From Maritimibacter sp. DP1N21-5 (GTDB taxonomy: Bacteria; Pseudomonadota; Alphaproteobacteria; Rhodobacterales; Rhodobacteraceae), in the NCBI RefSeq assembly GCF_019218295.1, contig NZ_JAHUZF010000004.1, positions 310,001-374,000 on the forward strand: DNA of 64,000 nucleotides, read 5' to 3'. Shown in pieces: positions 15,403 through 23,404 of this stretch. Each line of letters starts with the position of its first letter. The stretch's first letter is position 1. The notes under the pieces are model-generated. The model searched no databases and was not told where the DNA came from. It saw only the letters and a list, made by a program, of their open reading frames with translations. A program made the translations under genes and the position numbers.

Positions 15403-17481
15403 ACCGTTTGCAACCTGCTCGCCGGTGTTCGGGTCGTGGAAGTTGGCACCCGGATGGCCGTGGCAGCCTGTGGCAACGTGCTCGCGATGCTGGGTGCGGA
15501 AGTCGTACGGCTGGCCGATGGCGGAGGCGATTCCCGACGGTCCGAGGTACTCGCTACAGGCAAGCGGCGCGTGGCGATGTCGTCCGCGAGACTGGATGAG
15601 GGTGTGCAGGCGCTTCTGAGCGAGGCCGACATCCTGCTTACATCGTCCGACGTCGATGCCGTCATTGCCGGTCGCGCGCAGGGGCAGATACGGTGCGACC
15701 TGACCGCTTTTGGCACCTCGGGGCCGTTCGCCGGGCGGCCTTTGCCCGATGAACTGGTGCAAGGCTGGGCAGGGGTGGCCGATACGACCGGCGACCGGCA
15801 GGGGCCGCCCGAGATCACCGGGGCGCCCTTCGTGTCGATGGAGGCGGGAGTCTACGCCGCGGCGGCCGTTCTGGCTGCGCTCTTTGAGCGAGATGCCAGT
15901 GGGGAGGGGCAGGAGGTCGAGATCGCGCTCTACGATGTAGGGGTGAACGCGCTTCTGACCTTCGTGCCGCTCGTGACTGCGGGCCTTCCCGCCACCCGAA
16001 ACGGCAACCGGCATCCGACGATGACGCCGTGGAACAGCTATCGCGCATCGGATGGCCGCTGGGTGCTGATCTGTGCGCCGACCGACGCGATGTGGGCAAA
16101 GCTCTGCGCGCTGATGGATCGCCCGGCATTGGCCGAGGATCCCCGGTTCGATACCACCACCGCGCGGCTCGCCAATGTGGCCGACATCGACGCCGTGATC
16201 GGCGCATGGGTCGGCGGTCTGCCTGCGGACCGCGTCGTGGAGATCGTGAACGGGGCGGGGCTGCCTGCCAGCCCGATCCTGACCATCGGCGATCTCGAGT
16301 CCGAACCGAACGTCGTTCACCGGGGACTGTGTCGCCGCGATCCCGCCAGTGGCCTTGTGGCGCCCGGAAATGTTTTTCGCGCGACGCAATGGCAGGATCG
16401 CGCGGCCCGCCAGCGCAAATCCGCGGCCGTCTCCCCGGCCTCGGACAATCAGGGTCCGCTCTCTGGCTTGCGCATCGTCGAGATCGGCATGAACACGGTG
16501 GCGCCGCTGGCAGGGCGTCAACTGGGTGCGCTCGGCGCAGACGTGATCAAGATCGAGCCGCCAACGGGCGACACGAACAGGCACAATGCGCCCCTGAATG
16601 CGGCGGGCGCGAGCTATGTCTTCATGCTCTCCAACACCGACAAGCGCGGATTGGTTCTCGACCTCAAGACACCCGCGGACCGGGAGGTTCTTTTCGATCT
16701 TCTGTCCACCGCCGACGCCCTGATCGAAAACCTCAAGCCCGGCGCGCTGGAAAAGCTGGGACTGGGTGCCGAGGCCGTGAGGGAGCGGTTTCCCCATCTT
16801 GTCTACTGCAGCGTCAACGGATTTGGTTTCGACACGGTCTATCCGGGGCGCCCCGCGCTCGACACCGTCATCCAGGCCATGTCCGGCGCGCTTGACGTGA
16901 CACGCGTCGCCGGGATGCCGACGAAGGCGGGGATTTCGATTTCCGACCAATTGGGCGGGCAGTTCGGGCTGGTCGCGCTGATCGCGGGGATGCGTCACGC
17001 ACGCAATACGGGCCTGGGCTTACGCTTTGACCTCGCGATGCAGGACGCAACGGTCTGGGCGACCTGTCTTGCGTGGAACGCGCCGGACCGGCCCGCCCCC
17101 TTTCGGATCGCACAAACGACGACGGGCTTCGTCATCCTGCCCACGGACTGCACCATGGATATTTCGGGACACACGCGAGAGGCGGCGCTGAACCTGCTCG
17201 CAACAGCGGGCATTCCGGCGGCGCCAGTTCTGAGCGTGTCAGAGGTGCTGGAGCATCCGCAGACAAGGGCGCGGGAATTGATCCTGAGTGCCCCGACCCC
17301 GGACGGCGCCGTGTTCGACGTGCTGGGCACCCCCATGCGGCTGTCGCGGACGCCGGCGCGCACGGGCGGGACCATGGCCGCACTCGGCCATCCTGACCCC
17401 GCGCTGCGTCGAGAACTGGCGGCGCTCGCGCGGTCCCGGAATACGCGGCAAGTGCCTTCAACGGTGGAGGGACTGTCGTGA
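15400..17481 (+). CDS. tandem CaiB/BaiF family III CoA-transferase (two fused domains, first degenerate)
   Basis: This cytosolic protein has 693 residues and consists of two family III CoA-transferase copies in one chain (about 1-350 and 355-690). Each has the LxGVRVVEVG/LSGLRIVEIG opening and the 'LGAxVV/IK' block. In the second copy the expected catalytic aspartate is present at residue 516 (SISDQLGGQ). In the first copy the equivalent position is Ser146 (FVSMEAG), so that half is probably non-catalytic and structural. Family III enzymes are usually dimers of single 380-440-residue chains, so the fusion may make an intramolecular dimer with one active site. It should transfer CoA to an organic acid. 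It is the second gene of the BadI-like operon and overlaps the next gene by four bases. Confidence 0.9.
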   Translation: MTVCNLLAGVRVVEVGTRMAVAACGNVLAMLGAEVVRLADGGGDSRRSEVLATGKRRVAMSSARLDEGVQALLSEADILLTSSDVDAVIAGRAQGQIRCDLTAFGTSGPFAGRPLPDELVQGWAGVADTTGDRQGPPEITGAPFVSMEAGVYAAAAVLAALFERDASGEGQEVEIALYDVGVNALLTFVPLVTAGLPATRNGNRHPTMTPWNSYRASDGRWVLICAPTDAMWAKLCALMDRPALAEDPRFDTTTARLANVADIDAVIGAWVGGLPADRVVEIVNGAGLPASPILTIGDLESEPNVVHRGLCRRDPASGLVAPGNVFRATQWQDRAARQRKSAAVSPASDNQGPLSGLRIVEIGMNTVAPLAGRQLGALGADVIKIEPPTGDTNRHNAPLNAAGASYVFMLSNTDKRGLVLDLKTPADREVLFDLLSTADALIENLKPGALEKLGLGAEAVRERFPHLVYCSVNGFGFDTVYPGRPALDTVIQAMSGALDVTRVAGMPTKAGISISDQLGGQFGLVALIAGMRHARNTGLGLRFDLAMQDATVWATCLAWNAPDRPAPFRIAQTTTGFVILPTDCTMDISGHTREAALNLLATAGIPAAPVLSVSEVLEHPQTRARELILSAPTPDGAVFDVLGTPMRLSRTPARTGGTMAALGHPDPALRRELAALARSRNTRQVPSTVEGLS

Positions 17482-18659
17482 CGCGGCCCGAACGACTGTC
17501 GTCCCTTGCCGGAAGCGTCGCGATCACGGGCGTCGGCGAAACCGACTACGCCGCCGACCATGCGGCGCTGAAACGGGGGCATGTCCGCACGGACGCCTAC
17601 GGGTTTGCATCCATCGCCTTTCGCCGGGCGCTGGCAGATGCGGGCCTGCGGCGCGAGGACATCGACGGCCTCGTGGTCGGTCAGGCGACCGCGACCGAAC
17701 GCACGGCCGAGGTGCTTGGGCTCGACCTGCGCTGGTCGGCGCAGGCGGATGCGGTCAACGCCGTCATACAGGGTGCCATGGCCATTCACGCGGGCCTCGC
17801 CGACTGTGTCGCGCTCGTCTACGGCAACGATCAGCGCAGTGCCGGCACCCAGTACGGAGGGCCGCGTGCCATGGGGGGTGACCGGTTTCTGGCCTATGTC
17901 TACTACGCCCCTTGGGGCCTGACGTCGCAAGGCGCCCTCTACGCGATGATGGCCAACCGCTACATGTCGGAGCACGACCTCATGCCAGAGGATCTGGGCC
18001 GGGTCGCGGTCGCGCAACGCGATTTCGCCCGGATGAACCCGCAGGCCATCATGCGGGACAGGCTGACGCTCGAGGCCTATATGGCGGCCCGGTACATCTG
18101 CGAGCCACTGCGGCTGTTTGACTATTGCCTCATCAACGACGGCGGCGTGGCGCTGATCATGATGTCGGCCGAACGGGCACGTGGAAATCCGCGCGCGGTG
18201 CATCTGGCGGCGCTGGCGCGGGCGGATCTGAACGCAGGGGCAACGAGCCTGCGCCCCCGGCTTCTGGACTATTATCACAGCGCCCATCGCAAGGTCGCCT
18301 CGGACATCTACGAGGTCGCGGGTCTGGGCCCCGACGAGGTGGATTGCGTACAGGTTTACGACAGCTTCACGGCGCATGTTCCCTTCGCCCTCGAAGGTTT
18401 CGGATACTGCCCGCCGGGCGAGGTGGCCGGACTGATCCGCAGCGGGGCGCTGGGTCCCGGTGGCCGGCTGCCTCTCAACACCTCCGGCGGGATGCTGTCG
18501 GAAAGCTACATGCAGGGTTGGAACCATCAGGTCGAGGCCGTGCGCCAGTTGCGGGGCGAGGCGGGCGATCGGCAGATCGCGCGACGCCGTCACGTGCACT
18601 ACATGTCCGACGTTGCCGGCAAAGTCGCGAGCATCATGTACCGGGGGTCTTTCGCATGA
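17478..18659 (+). CDS. SCP2-type thiolase-like protein lacking the nucleophilic cysteine (Ltp2-like)
   Basis: This thiolase-fold protein has 393 residues. The usual CxSG nucleophile region is replaced by an alanine/asparagine-rich stretch (SAQADAVNAVIQGAM), so classical thiolysis is unlikely. The VYDSFTAH block and the LPLNTSGGMLSESY block of the lipid-transfer-protein branch are present. In steroid side-chain degradation, Cys-less Ltp2 works as a retro-aldolase with a DUF35 partner. Here a DUF35 gene overlaps the stop codon by four bases, which makes the same chemistry plausible. The start is GTG 17478, overlapping the upstream stop codon, with GGAGGGA nine bases before it. The aldol-type substrate is not known. 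Confidence 0.86.
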   Translation: MTRPERLSSLAGSVAITGVGETDYAADHAALKRGHVRTDAYGFASIAFRRALADAGLRREDIDGLVVGQATATERTAEVLGLDLRWSAQADAVNAVIQGAMAIHAGLADCVALVYGNDQRSAGTQYGGPRAMGGDRFLAYVYYAPWGLTSQGALYAMMANRYMSEHDLMPEDLGRVAVAQRDFARMNPQAIMRDRLTLEAYMAARYICEPLRLFDYCLINDGGVALIMMSAERARGNPRAVHLAALARADLNAGATSLRPRLLDYYHSAHRKVASDIYEVAGLGPDEVDCVQVYDSFTAHVPFALEGFGYCPPGEVAGLIRSGALGPGGRLPLNTSGGMLSESYMQGWNHQVEAVRQLRGEAGDRQIARRRHVHYMSDVAGKVASIMYRGSFA

Positions 18660-19108
18660 GCGGTCAACGCCCCCTGCCGATGCGCGGCCTGTACGATGAC
18701 GAATTCTGGGACCACGTCGCGCGCGGGGAATACCGGATGCAGCGCTGCGAAGACTGCGGGTTCATCCGCTATCCGCCCGCCCCCTGTTGCCCCGAGTGTC
18801 TGTCAGAGGCGGCCCATTGGGACGTGCTGTCCGGCACGGGCCGGATCGTGTCGTGGACCCGGTTCCATCGCCAGTACTTTGACGACCTGCCGGCCCCCTA
18901 CGTGGTGGTCAGCGTCGCAACGACCGAGGGGCCGATGGTGATCGGCAATCTCGTCGGCGCTGCTGGCTTGGAGCCGATGATCGGGGCCGCCGTCGAGCTG
19001 CAGTTCGAGACGATCGCCACGCCAGAGGGCGAACTCCGGTTGCCGCAGTGGACCATGACAAAACGCATTCCAGACAAGACACACCTTCAGGAGGACAAGA
19101 CAGAATGA
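18656..19108 (+). CDS. Zn-ribbon OB-fold protein (DUF35 family), partner of the thiolase-like protein
   Basis: This is a small protein of 150 residues. A zinc ribbon with Cys pairs at about 31-52 (CEDC and CCPEC) is followed by an OB-fold of about 80 residues (GRIVSWTRFHRQYF, PYVVVSVATTEGP). DUF35 proteins bind thiolase-like proteins and help them hold acyl-CoA; the best known pair is Ltp2 with the DUF35 part of ChsH2. Its ATG overlaps the thiolase-like stop codon and its own stop codon overlaps the SDR start, both by four bases, so the three proteins should be made in fixed ratio. It has no catalytic residues of its own that I can identify. Confidence 0.9.
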   Translation: MSGQRPLPMRGLYDDEFWDHVARGEYRMQRCEDCGFIRYPPAPCCPECLSEAAHWDVLSGTGRIVSWTRFHRQYFDDLPAPYVVVSVATTEGPMVIGNLVGAAGLEPMIGAAVELQFETIATPEGELRLPQWTMTKRIPDKTHLQEDKTE

Positions 19109-19908
19109 CGACGACGATCGAAGAGGCACGGCCGGTGGCACGTGGCCGGAATTTCGATGTGACGGGCCGGGTGGTGATCATCACCGGCGCGGGACAGGGC
19201 ATCGGGCGCGAATACGCCCGCCAGTTCGCCGCCGCGGGCGCGATCCCGGTGATCGCCGAGATCAACCTCGACGCGGCAGAGCGTGTGGTTGCCGAGATCG
19301 AGGCAGAAGGTGGGCGGGCGATGTCCGCACGCACCGATGTGTCGGACCCTGCGTCCGTCGATGCGCTCGTCGCATCGGTCATGGAGGCGCATGGCCGCAT
19401 CGACGGCCTCGTGAACAACGCTGGCATCTTCTCGACCCTCAAGATGCGCGACTTCACGTCGATCCCCCTCGAGGAATGGGATCTGGTGCTCAGGGTGAAT
19501 ATCACGGGATGCTTCCTGATGGCGCGGGCCGTGGCGCCGATCATGAAGTCACAAGGGTGGGGGCGGATCATCAACATCACCTCCGGGTCAGTGCCTCTCG
19601 GGGTGAAGAACTACATGCACTACGTCACGTCCAAATCGGCCCTGATCGGGATGACCAACTCTATGGCGCGCGAGCTGGGCAGTCATGGGATCACGGTCAA
19701 TGCCGTGCAACCCGGCGGCACGTTCACCGAAGTGCCGCGCGAAACCGTGACTGAGGCTGGCAAAGCCTGGTTGCGCGACACTCAGTGCATCCCGCGTGAA
19801 GAGGTTCCCATGGATCTCGTGGGACTCGTGATGTTTCTGAACACCGAAGCGGCAGGCTTCATCACGGGCCAGACCATCGCATGCGACGGCGGCTTGACCC
19901 ATTGGTGA
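19105..19908 (+). CDS. short-chain dehydrogenase/reductase (SDR family)
   Basis: This classical SDR has 267 residues. The NAD(P)-binding motif GAGQGIGREY is near residue 30, NNAG near 107, and the catalytic YVTSK with a preceding serine (ITSGS) near 170-185. The sequence then runs VNAVQPGG and ends in the ITGQTIACDGG block. It probably oxidises a secondary alcohol to the ketone needed by the BadI-like hydrolase or the aldolase-like pair. ATG 19105 overlaps the DUF35 stop codon by four bases and has GGAGG ten bases before it. It is the last gene of the operon; the integrase scar begins after it. Confidence 0.93.
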   Translation: MTTTIEEARPVARGRNFDVTGRVVIITGAGQGIGREYARQFAAAGAIPVIAEINLDAAERVVAEIEAEGGRAMSARTDVSDPASVDALVASVMEAHGRIDGLVNNAGIFSTLKMRDFTSIPLEEWDLVLRVNITGCFLMARAVAPIMKSQGWGRIINITSGSVPLGVKNYMHYVTSKSALIGMTNSMARELGSHGITVNAVQPGGTFTEVPRETVTEAGKAWLRDTQCIPREEVPMDLVGLVMFLNTEAAGFITGQTIACDGGLTHW

Positions 19909-20389
19909 TGGCAACCTCGCCCGGGTGGCCAAAGCCTCCCGGGCGGAAGTGACGTCTTCAATGAGCATCGTTGAACTATTGGATACGAGTTGCCGTCTTA
20001 AGTAGCGTCACGAGCCCAGCGCTTTGCTTGGTTTAACCCTGATTTCGGGTGAGCAGGCGGAACAATCTGGATGTGCGGTAGTCGCCATTCGTGCGCTCCG
20101 GGCTCCGAGGACAATAATCATGTGGCCTTTATCCTCCAATTCTCACTTTGCGAAAACTCAGGTTCTGCGGCACGAGAGGCTGGATGATCGACCACTCGAG
20201 GTCCGTCAGGTCAAAGCGTCGGCGCATCGTGGTCCCCCCTGTGGCAGGGGCAGTGAATCATGCTCCGAGTTTGGAGGGAATCCTCGTTATGGGTCCACGC
20301 TCTAGTTCGAACTTCTGCAAAAGCCCCGTCAGGCCATCGATCGTTTCTCGCACGTCCAAATCACTTTCTTCACATTCGCAATCAATGGT
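19909..20389. other. gene-poor stretch between SDR gene and integrase remnant
   Basis: These 481 bases hold only the IS5-like transposase fragment. The rest has no reading frame with family resemblance on either strand, no tRNA and no convincing promoter. Composition is less GC-rich than the flanking operons. It looks like decayed mobile-element sequence. Confidence 0.55.
20160..20227 (-). mobile_element. remnant of an IS5-family transposase gene (N-terminal fragment)
   Basis: Read on the minus strand from ATG 20227, about 22 codons encode MRRRFDLTDLEWSIIQPLVP, the characteristic N-terminus of IS5-group transposases. The similarity ends abruptly after about 68 bases, and no inverted ends or further transposase sequence were seen. 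It is a fossil rather than an active element. Confidence 0.65.
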
Positions 20390-21488
20390 TCAGGCTTCGC
20401 CCGCTGGGTGGGCGGAGCTGCACCGCCGCAACAACTCATCGCAGACAATCTCCATGCTCGGGCGGAGGGCGTCCAGACTTGGCTTGGTCAAGCGCTGTCC
20501 GGTGATGGTAATCGGTGTGTTGTTCAGTAGTCGCCCGACGACCTCTTCGAGGACGCCGGCCTCCATCGCAACTGTCGCAAAGGTACGACGATGCGTGTGC
20601 GGTGACCATTTCAGTCGTTGCGGGCCGGTGAGGTGACCCGCCGCGCTCTTTGGTGATGGAAAGACCCAGTCGCGGCTGAGGCCACGCAGAGGTCCCAAAA
20701 TCTCGTGATGCGATTGCAGGATTGGGAGATCGAAGCTGCGTCCGTTTTTCGTCATCGGGATGTGAAGGTGGTCTTCGTGAACGTTCTGCCATTCCAATGC
20801 GAATGCCTCGGATTTGCGGAGGCCAGTGAACAGGATCAACTCGTAGAACGCGGCGTGGATGGCATTGGGAAGCGCGTCGATCGTATCCCGCCACTCCTTC
20901 AGGTCTTCGATGGTCTCAACTTTCGGCCGTTCCTCGAACCACTTGATTGCCATGGTCGGGCACTCGGGCAAATCCGTCGTACGTCTCGCGTGGTTTCAGA
21001 CGGTCCGGAAATACTTCAGGGCATGGTTCGCTCCGGACGGAGTTGATGCCATCGACCTGTGGCGAGCGACCACCTGCGCTTTGGTCGATTTCATCGAGTG
21101 GGCGTTTCAGCCAATCCTTGAGATGGAGATCGAACTGCTGCCTGATGCCAAGCTTGTGTGTTTCTGAGCGGAGCTTTGGACGCGCCAAGTAGGAATCGAG
21201 CGCTGCTTCGAGGGTAGGGACCCTTGGCTGCACCAACTTTCCAGATCCGCGGCTCCACTCCAGCGCGTATTCCAAGGCAGCCTGTCGCGCGATCTGTGCC
21301 GACACGATCGGATGGCGCCCGATCAGGATGCGCTTCGTCTGTCCGCCAACATCCTTCTGAAAGTACCAGGTCTTTGAACGCTTCCCGACGAAGAGGCCCA
21401 GGCCTCTCAACTCACTGTCCCAGTGCTTGAGGGTGCCTGATTTCGAGAAGGGGAGCTTCGAAGTGTAGGTCTCTGTGAGCTTGGGCAT
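20390..21488 (-). pseudogene. broken phage-type tyrosine integrase gene
   Basis: Two minus-strand frames together make one tyrosine recombinase of about 365 residues. The N-terminal part from ATG 21488 has the arm-binding domain (SKLPFSKSGTLKHWDSEL). The C-terminal part has the catalytic domain with LFTGLRKSEAFALEW (first Arg) and THRRTF (HxxR). The reading frame shifts near 21072-21076, and an in-frame TGA at 20996-20998 interrupts the correct second frame (FRTV-stop-NHARRTTDLPECP), probably replacing a Trp codon. The position where the nucleophilic Tyr is expected, TGQRLTKPSLDALRP, has Leu. At least two lesions, probably three, mean the gene is dead. Its upstream end faces a truncated tRNA-Gly, as expected for an integrase beside its attachment site. 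Confidence 0.88.
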
Positions 21489-21615
21489 TTTTGCAGGCTT
21501 TTTGAAGGTAACGTCACGATATCGGGCGCAACTACGTGGTGCACCATGCAATCATTTATTAAATGAAATGAAAGTGCTAGCAATCCTGCGCAGTTGGGCG
21601 AAACTCAAGACACAT

Positions 21616-21654
21616 GCTTGGAAGGCTGAGGTCTTACCATTACACAACGCCCGC
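21616..21654 (-). pseudogene. 5' half of a tRNA-Gly (anticodon UCC)
   Basis: On the minus strand, GCGGGCG (5' acceptor strand) is followed by a D-arm with AATGGTAAGAC and an anticodon arm TCAGC-CTTCCAA-GC, which matches tRNA-Gly(UCC). The match stops two bases after the anticodon loop; the expected GCTGA stem strand, T-arm and 3' acceptor strand are absent, and one D-stem pair is mismatched. This is what a displaced tRNA half looks like after integration into the anticodon loop. It lies about 130 bases upstream of the broken integrase. Confidence 0.72.
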
Positions 21655-21846
21655 TCAGCGAATTCGTACCTATGTCATCGCCTTTGCGGGGTCAAGACGG
21701 GCCCGCAAAGTGGGTGAACCCAGATTCCGAAGTCGGCCCGCAGCTTTCGTTCGCCCGACGAGGAGAGGCGGGTTTGACGTTGGCGACGTGGTGCATGGTT
21801 GCGGTCGTCGAGCTGGTGGATCAGATGCCTGCGCCCCCGGACGAAA

Positions 21847-21874
21847 GACGGGCCCCGCCAAGTCGGAGCCCGTC
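21847..21874 (-). terminator. rho-independent terminator of the serine hydrolase gene
   Basis: On the minus strand GACGGGC and GCCCGTC form a seven-pair stem, extended by an inner CCG/CGG pairing, and are followed by TTT. It starts 24 bases after the stop codon at 21898. Confidence 0.75.
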
Positions 21875-21897
21875 CTGATCGAGGTCAGGTCTTCCGA

Positions 21898-23130
21898 TTA
21901 CTGGGTCAGCTTCGCTGTGATCTGTGCGAAGAGTTCTTCGTTCTCGGCATCACGGCCCACGGGCTCTTGCGTATAGCTGATCTTCACGATGACGATGTTG
22001 TTCGTCGGATCGACACGGATGAACTGGTGATGCAGGCCAAGCGCCATGAAGACGTCGCTCGCGGCGTCGGTCCACCACTGGTATTGGTATCCGATGGGCT
22101 CGCCCTCGGCGACGGGTTCATAGCCCTCGTCGGGCACGGTCGCCTCGGTTACCCAATCGGCGGGGACCACCTGTTTCCCGTTGGCCATGCCGCCCTGAAG
22201 GAACATCTGGCCAAATCGCGCATGATCGCGGCCCGTAACGGCAAGACCCGCGCCAAAGAACTCGCGGCCCACGTCATCCGGCCCGTCCATGATCCAATAG
22301 GCATCGCTTTCCGCGCCCATCGGCTGCCAGAGCTTTTCGGACATGTAGTCGGCCCCGGTCCGTCCGGTCACCCGTTCGACGATGCAGCCCAGGACGCTGG
22401 TGTCGAGTGTGGCGTAGTTGAACACGGCATCCGGTGCATTCGGACCGGGCTCGCTTTCATTCGCCGCGTAGTCGCACCAACGATAGGTGTAGGCGACGAG
22501 CGAATTGTCGTGGACCGTTGTGAGCTGGGTCTCGCTGCCGAACTCGTAACGTTCCTCCCAGTTCACGCCCGACCGCATGCGCAGCACATCGCGCACGGTC
22601 GGCCCGTCGTAGCCCGAGCCCTCCATTTCGGGCAGATACTTCGTGACCTTGTCGTCGAGGCTCTCGATCAGGCCATCGGCCAGCGCGAAGCCGATCAGGG
22701 TCGAGGTGTAGGACTTCGCCACCGAGAAGGTCAGGAACCGTGTGTCGGGGCCACTGCCATTGCGGTAAGTCTCGTGAACGATCGCGCCGTCCTTGAGCAC
22801 CACGAGCGCGTTGGTCCGGGTCCGCTCCAGAGCGCCTTCGAGGTCGAAGGTCTCGCCCTGGATGGTGTAGTCGCCTTCGAGCGACATCGGGTTCTCCGGC
22901 AAGTCCCAGACCGCGTCACCTGCGGCCACGGTTCGGGTCGCGAACATCTGGTCCATGTGCTGGAACGTCAGGTAGTTGAGGGTGGGCATGAACATGCTCG
23001 CCCGCGCTTCGATCATTGTCGGTGTCAGCCAGCGGCCCGGATCGTTCGATTGCGCCAACGCCGTACCTCCCATGCAGGTTAGCGCCGCCGCTGCTGTCAA
23101 ACCTATCGTGATGTTGTTCAGATAAAACAC
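21898..23130 (-). CDS. exported serine hydrolase (beta-lactamase / 6-aminohexanoate-dimer-hydrolase family)
   Basis: This class C beta-lactamase-fold hydrolase has 410 residues. The N-terminal hydrophobic signal ends in TALAQS, so it is exported to the periplasm. The catalytic SxxK motif is FSVAKSYTSTL near residue 136. Blocks GTVRDVLRMRSGVNWEE (here with PTVRDV) and DYMSEKLWQPMG are typical of the esterase/amidase members such as 6-aminohexanoate-dimer hydrolase. The start is GTG 23130, with GAGAGGAGA six bases upstream. It is transcribed alone, divergent from the TetR gene. It probably hydrolyses an ester or amide before uptake of the product; the substrate is unknown. Confidence 0.9.
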   Translation of the reverse strand: MFYLNNITIGLTAAAALTCMGGTALAQSNDPGRWLTPTMIEARASMFMPTLNYLTFQHMDQMFATRTVAAGDAVWDLPENPMSLEGDYTIQGETFDLEGALERTRTNALVVLKDGAIVHETYRNGSGPDTRFLTFSVAKSYTSTLIGFALADGLIESLDDKVTKYLPEMEGSGYDGPTVRDVLRMRSGVNWEERYEFGSETQLTTVHDNSLVAYTYRWCDYAANESEPGPNAPDAVFNYATLDTSVLGCIVERVTGRTGADYMSEKLWQPMGAESDAYWIMDGPDDVGREFFGAGLAVTGRDHARFGQMFLQGGMANGKQVVPADWVTEATVPDEGYEPVAEGEPIGYQYQWWTDAASDVFMALGLHHQFIRVDPTNNIVIVKISYTQEPVGRDAENEELFAQITAKLTQ

Positions 23131-23371
23131 ATGTATCTCCTCTCAAGCGTTTCGATCGGTGTCGACATACTGTTCCCAAGACCGGGTCGTGCTGCGGCCA
23201 GCCGTTGCGGGAATGGCATCCCCGCGCGTGTTGGCGTATTCGGGATCACTGGTGTCCCGCCGCGTGGGCGGTGGACCGGCCTCGAATGGCAGGAGCGCTA
23301 CGGATCATGGACAAAGAACCTCCCCAAAAGTGTCGACGGCTCCATTGCTATTGACGAAAACTTTTTAGTCA

Positions 23372-23383
23372 ATAAAATTTTAT
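23372..23383. promoter_or_regulatory. AT-rich palindrome upstream of the TetR gene
   Basis: ATAAAATTTTAT is a perfect 12-base palindrome inside a strikingly AT-rich patch (about 23345-23400) just before the TetR start codon. A -35-like TTGACG lies at 23351. It is a candidate promoter and autoregulatory TetR operator for the divergent serine hydrolase/TetR pair. Confidence 0.5.
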
Positions 23384-23404
23384 ATAGGATAAAGAAAGTT
23401 TCCC

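Larger units (their letters stand above)
21489..21897. other. non-coding stretch around the tRNA-Gly fragment
   Basis: About 400 bases between the integrase remnant and the serine hydrolase. I see only the tRNA-Gly half, an AT-rich patch near 21550-21570 that could be the old integrase promoter or attachment arm, and the terminator of the serine hydrolase gene near 21850. No reading frame here looks real. Confidence 0.5.

Noticed and set aside
15328..16998. Minus-strand open frame of 556 codons
   Set aside because: Antisense to the tandem CoA-transferase, with no conserved motif and no ribosome site.
20299..20312. AGTTCGAACT as a possible tRNA T-arm near the integrase
   Set aside because: The surrounding bases do not form an acceptor or anticodon arm, and the sequence is just a short palindrome.
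21616..21654. Functional tRNA-Gly gene
   Set aside because: The 3' half (anticodon stem strand, T-arm, acceptor strand) is missing, so it can only be a fragment.
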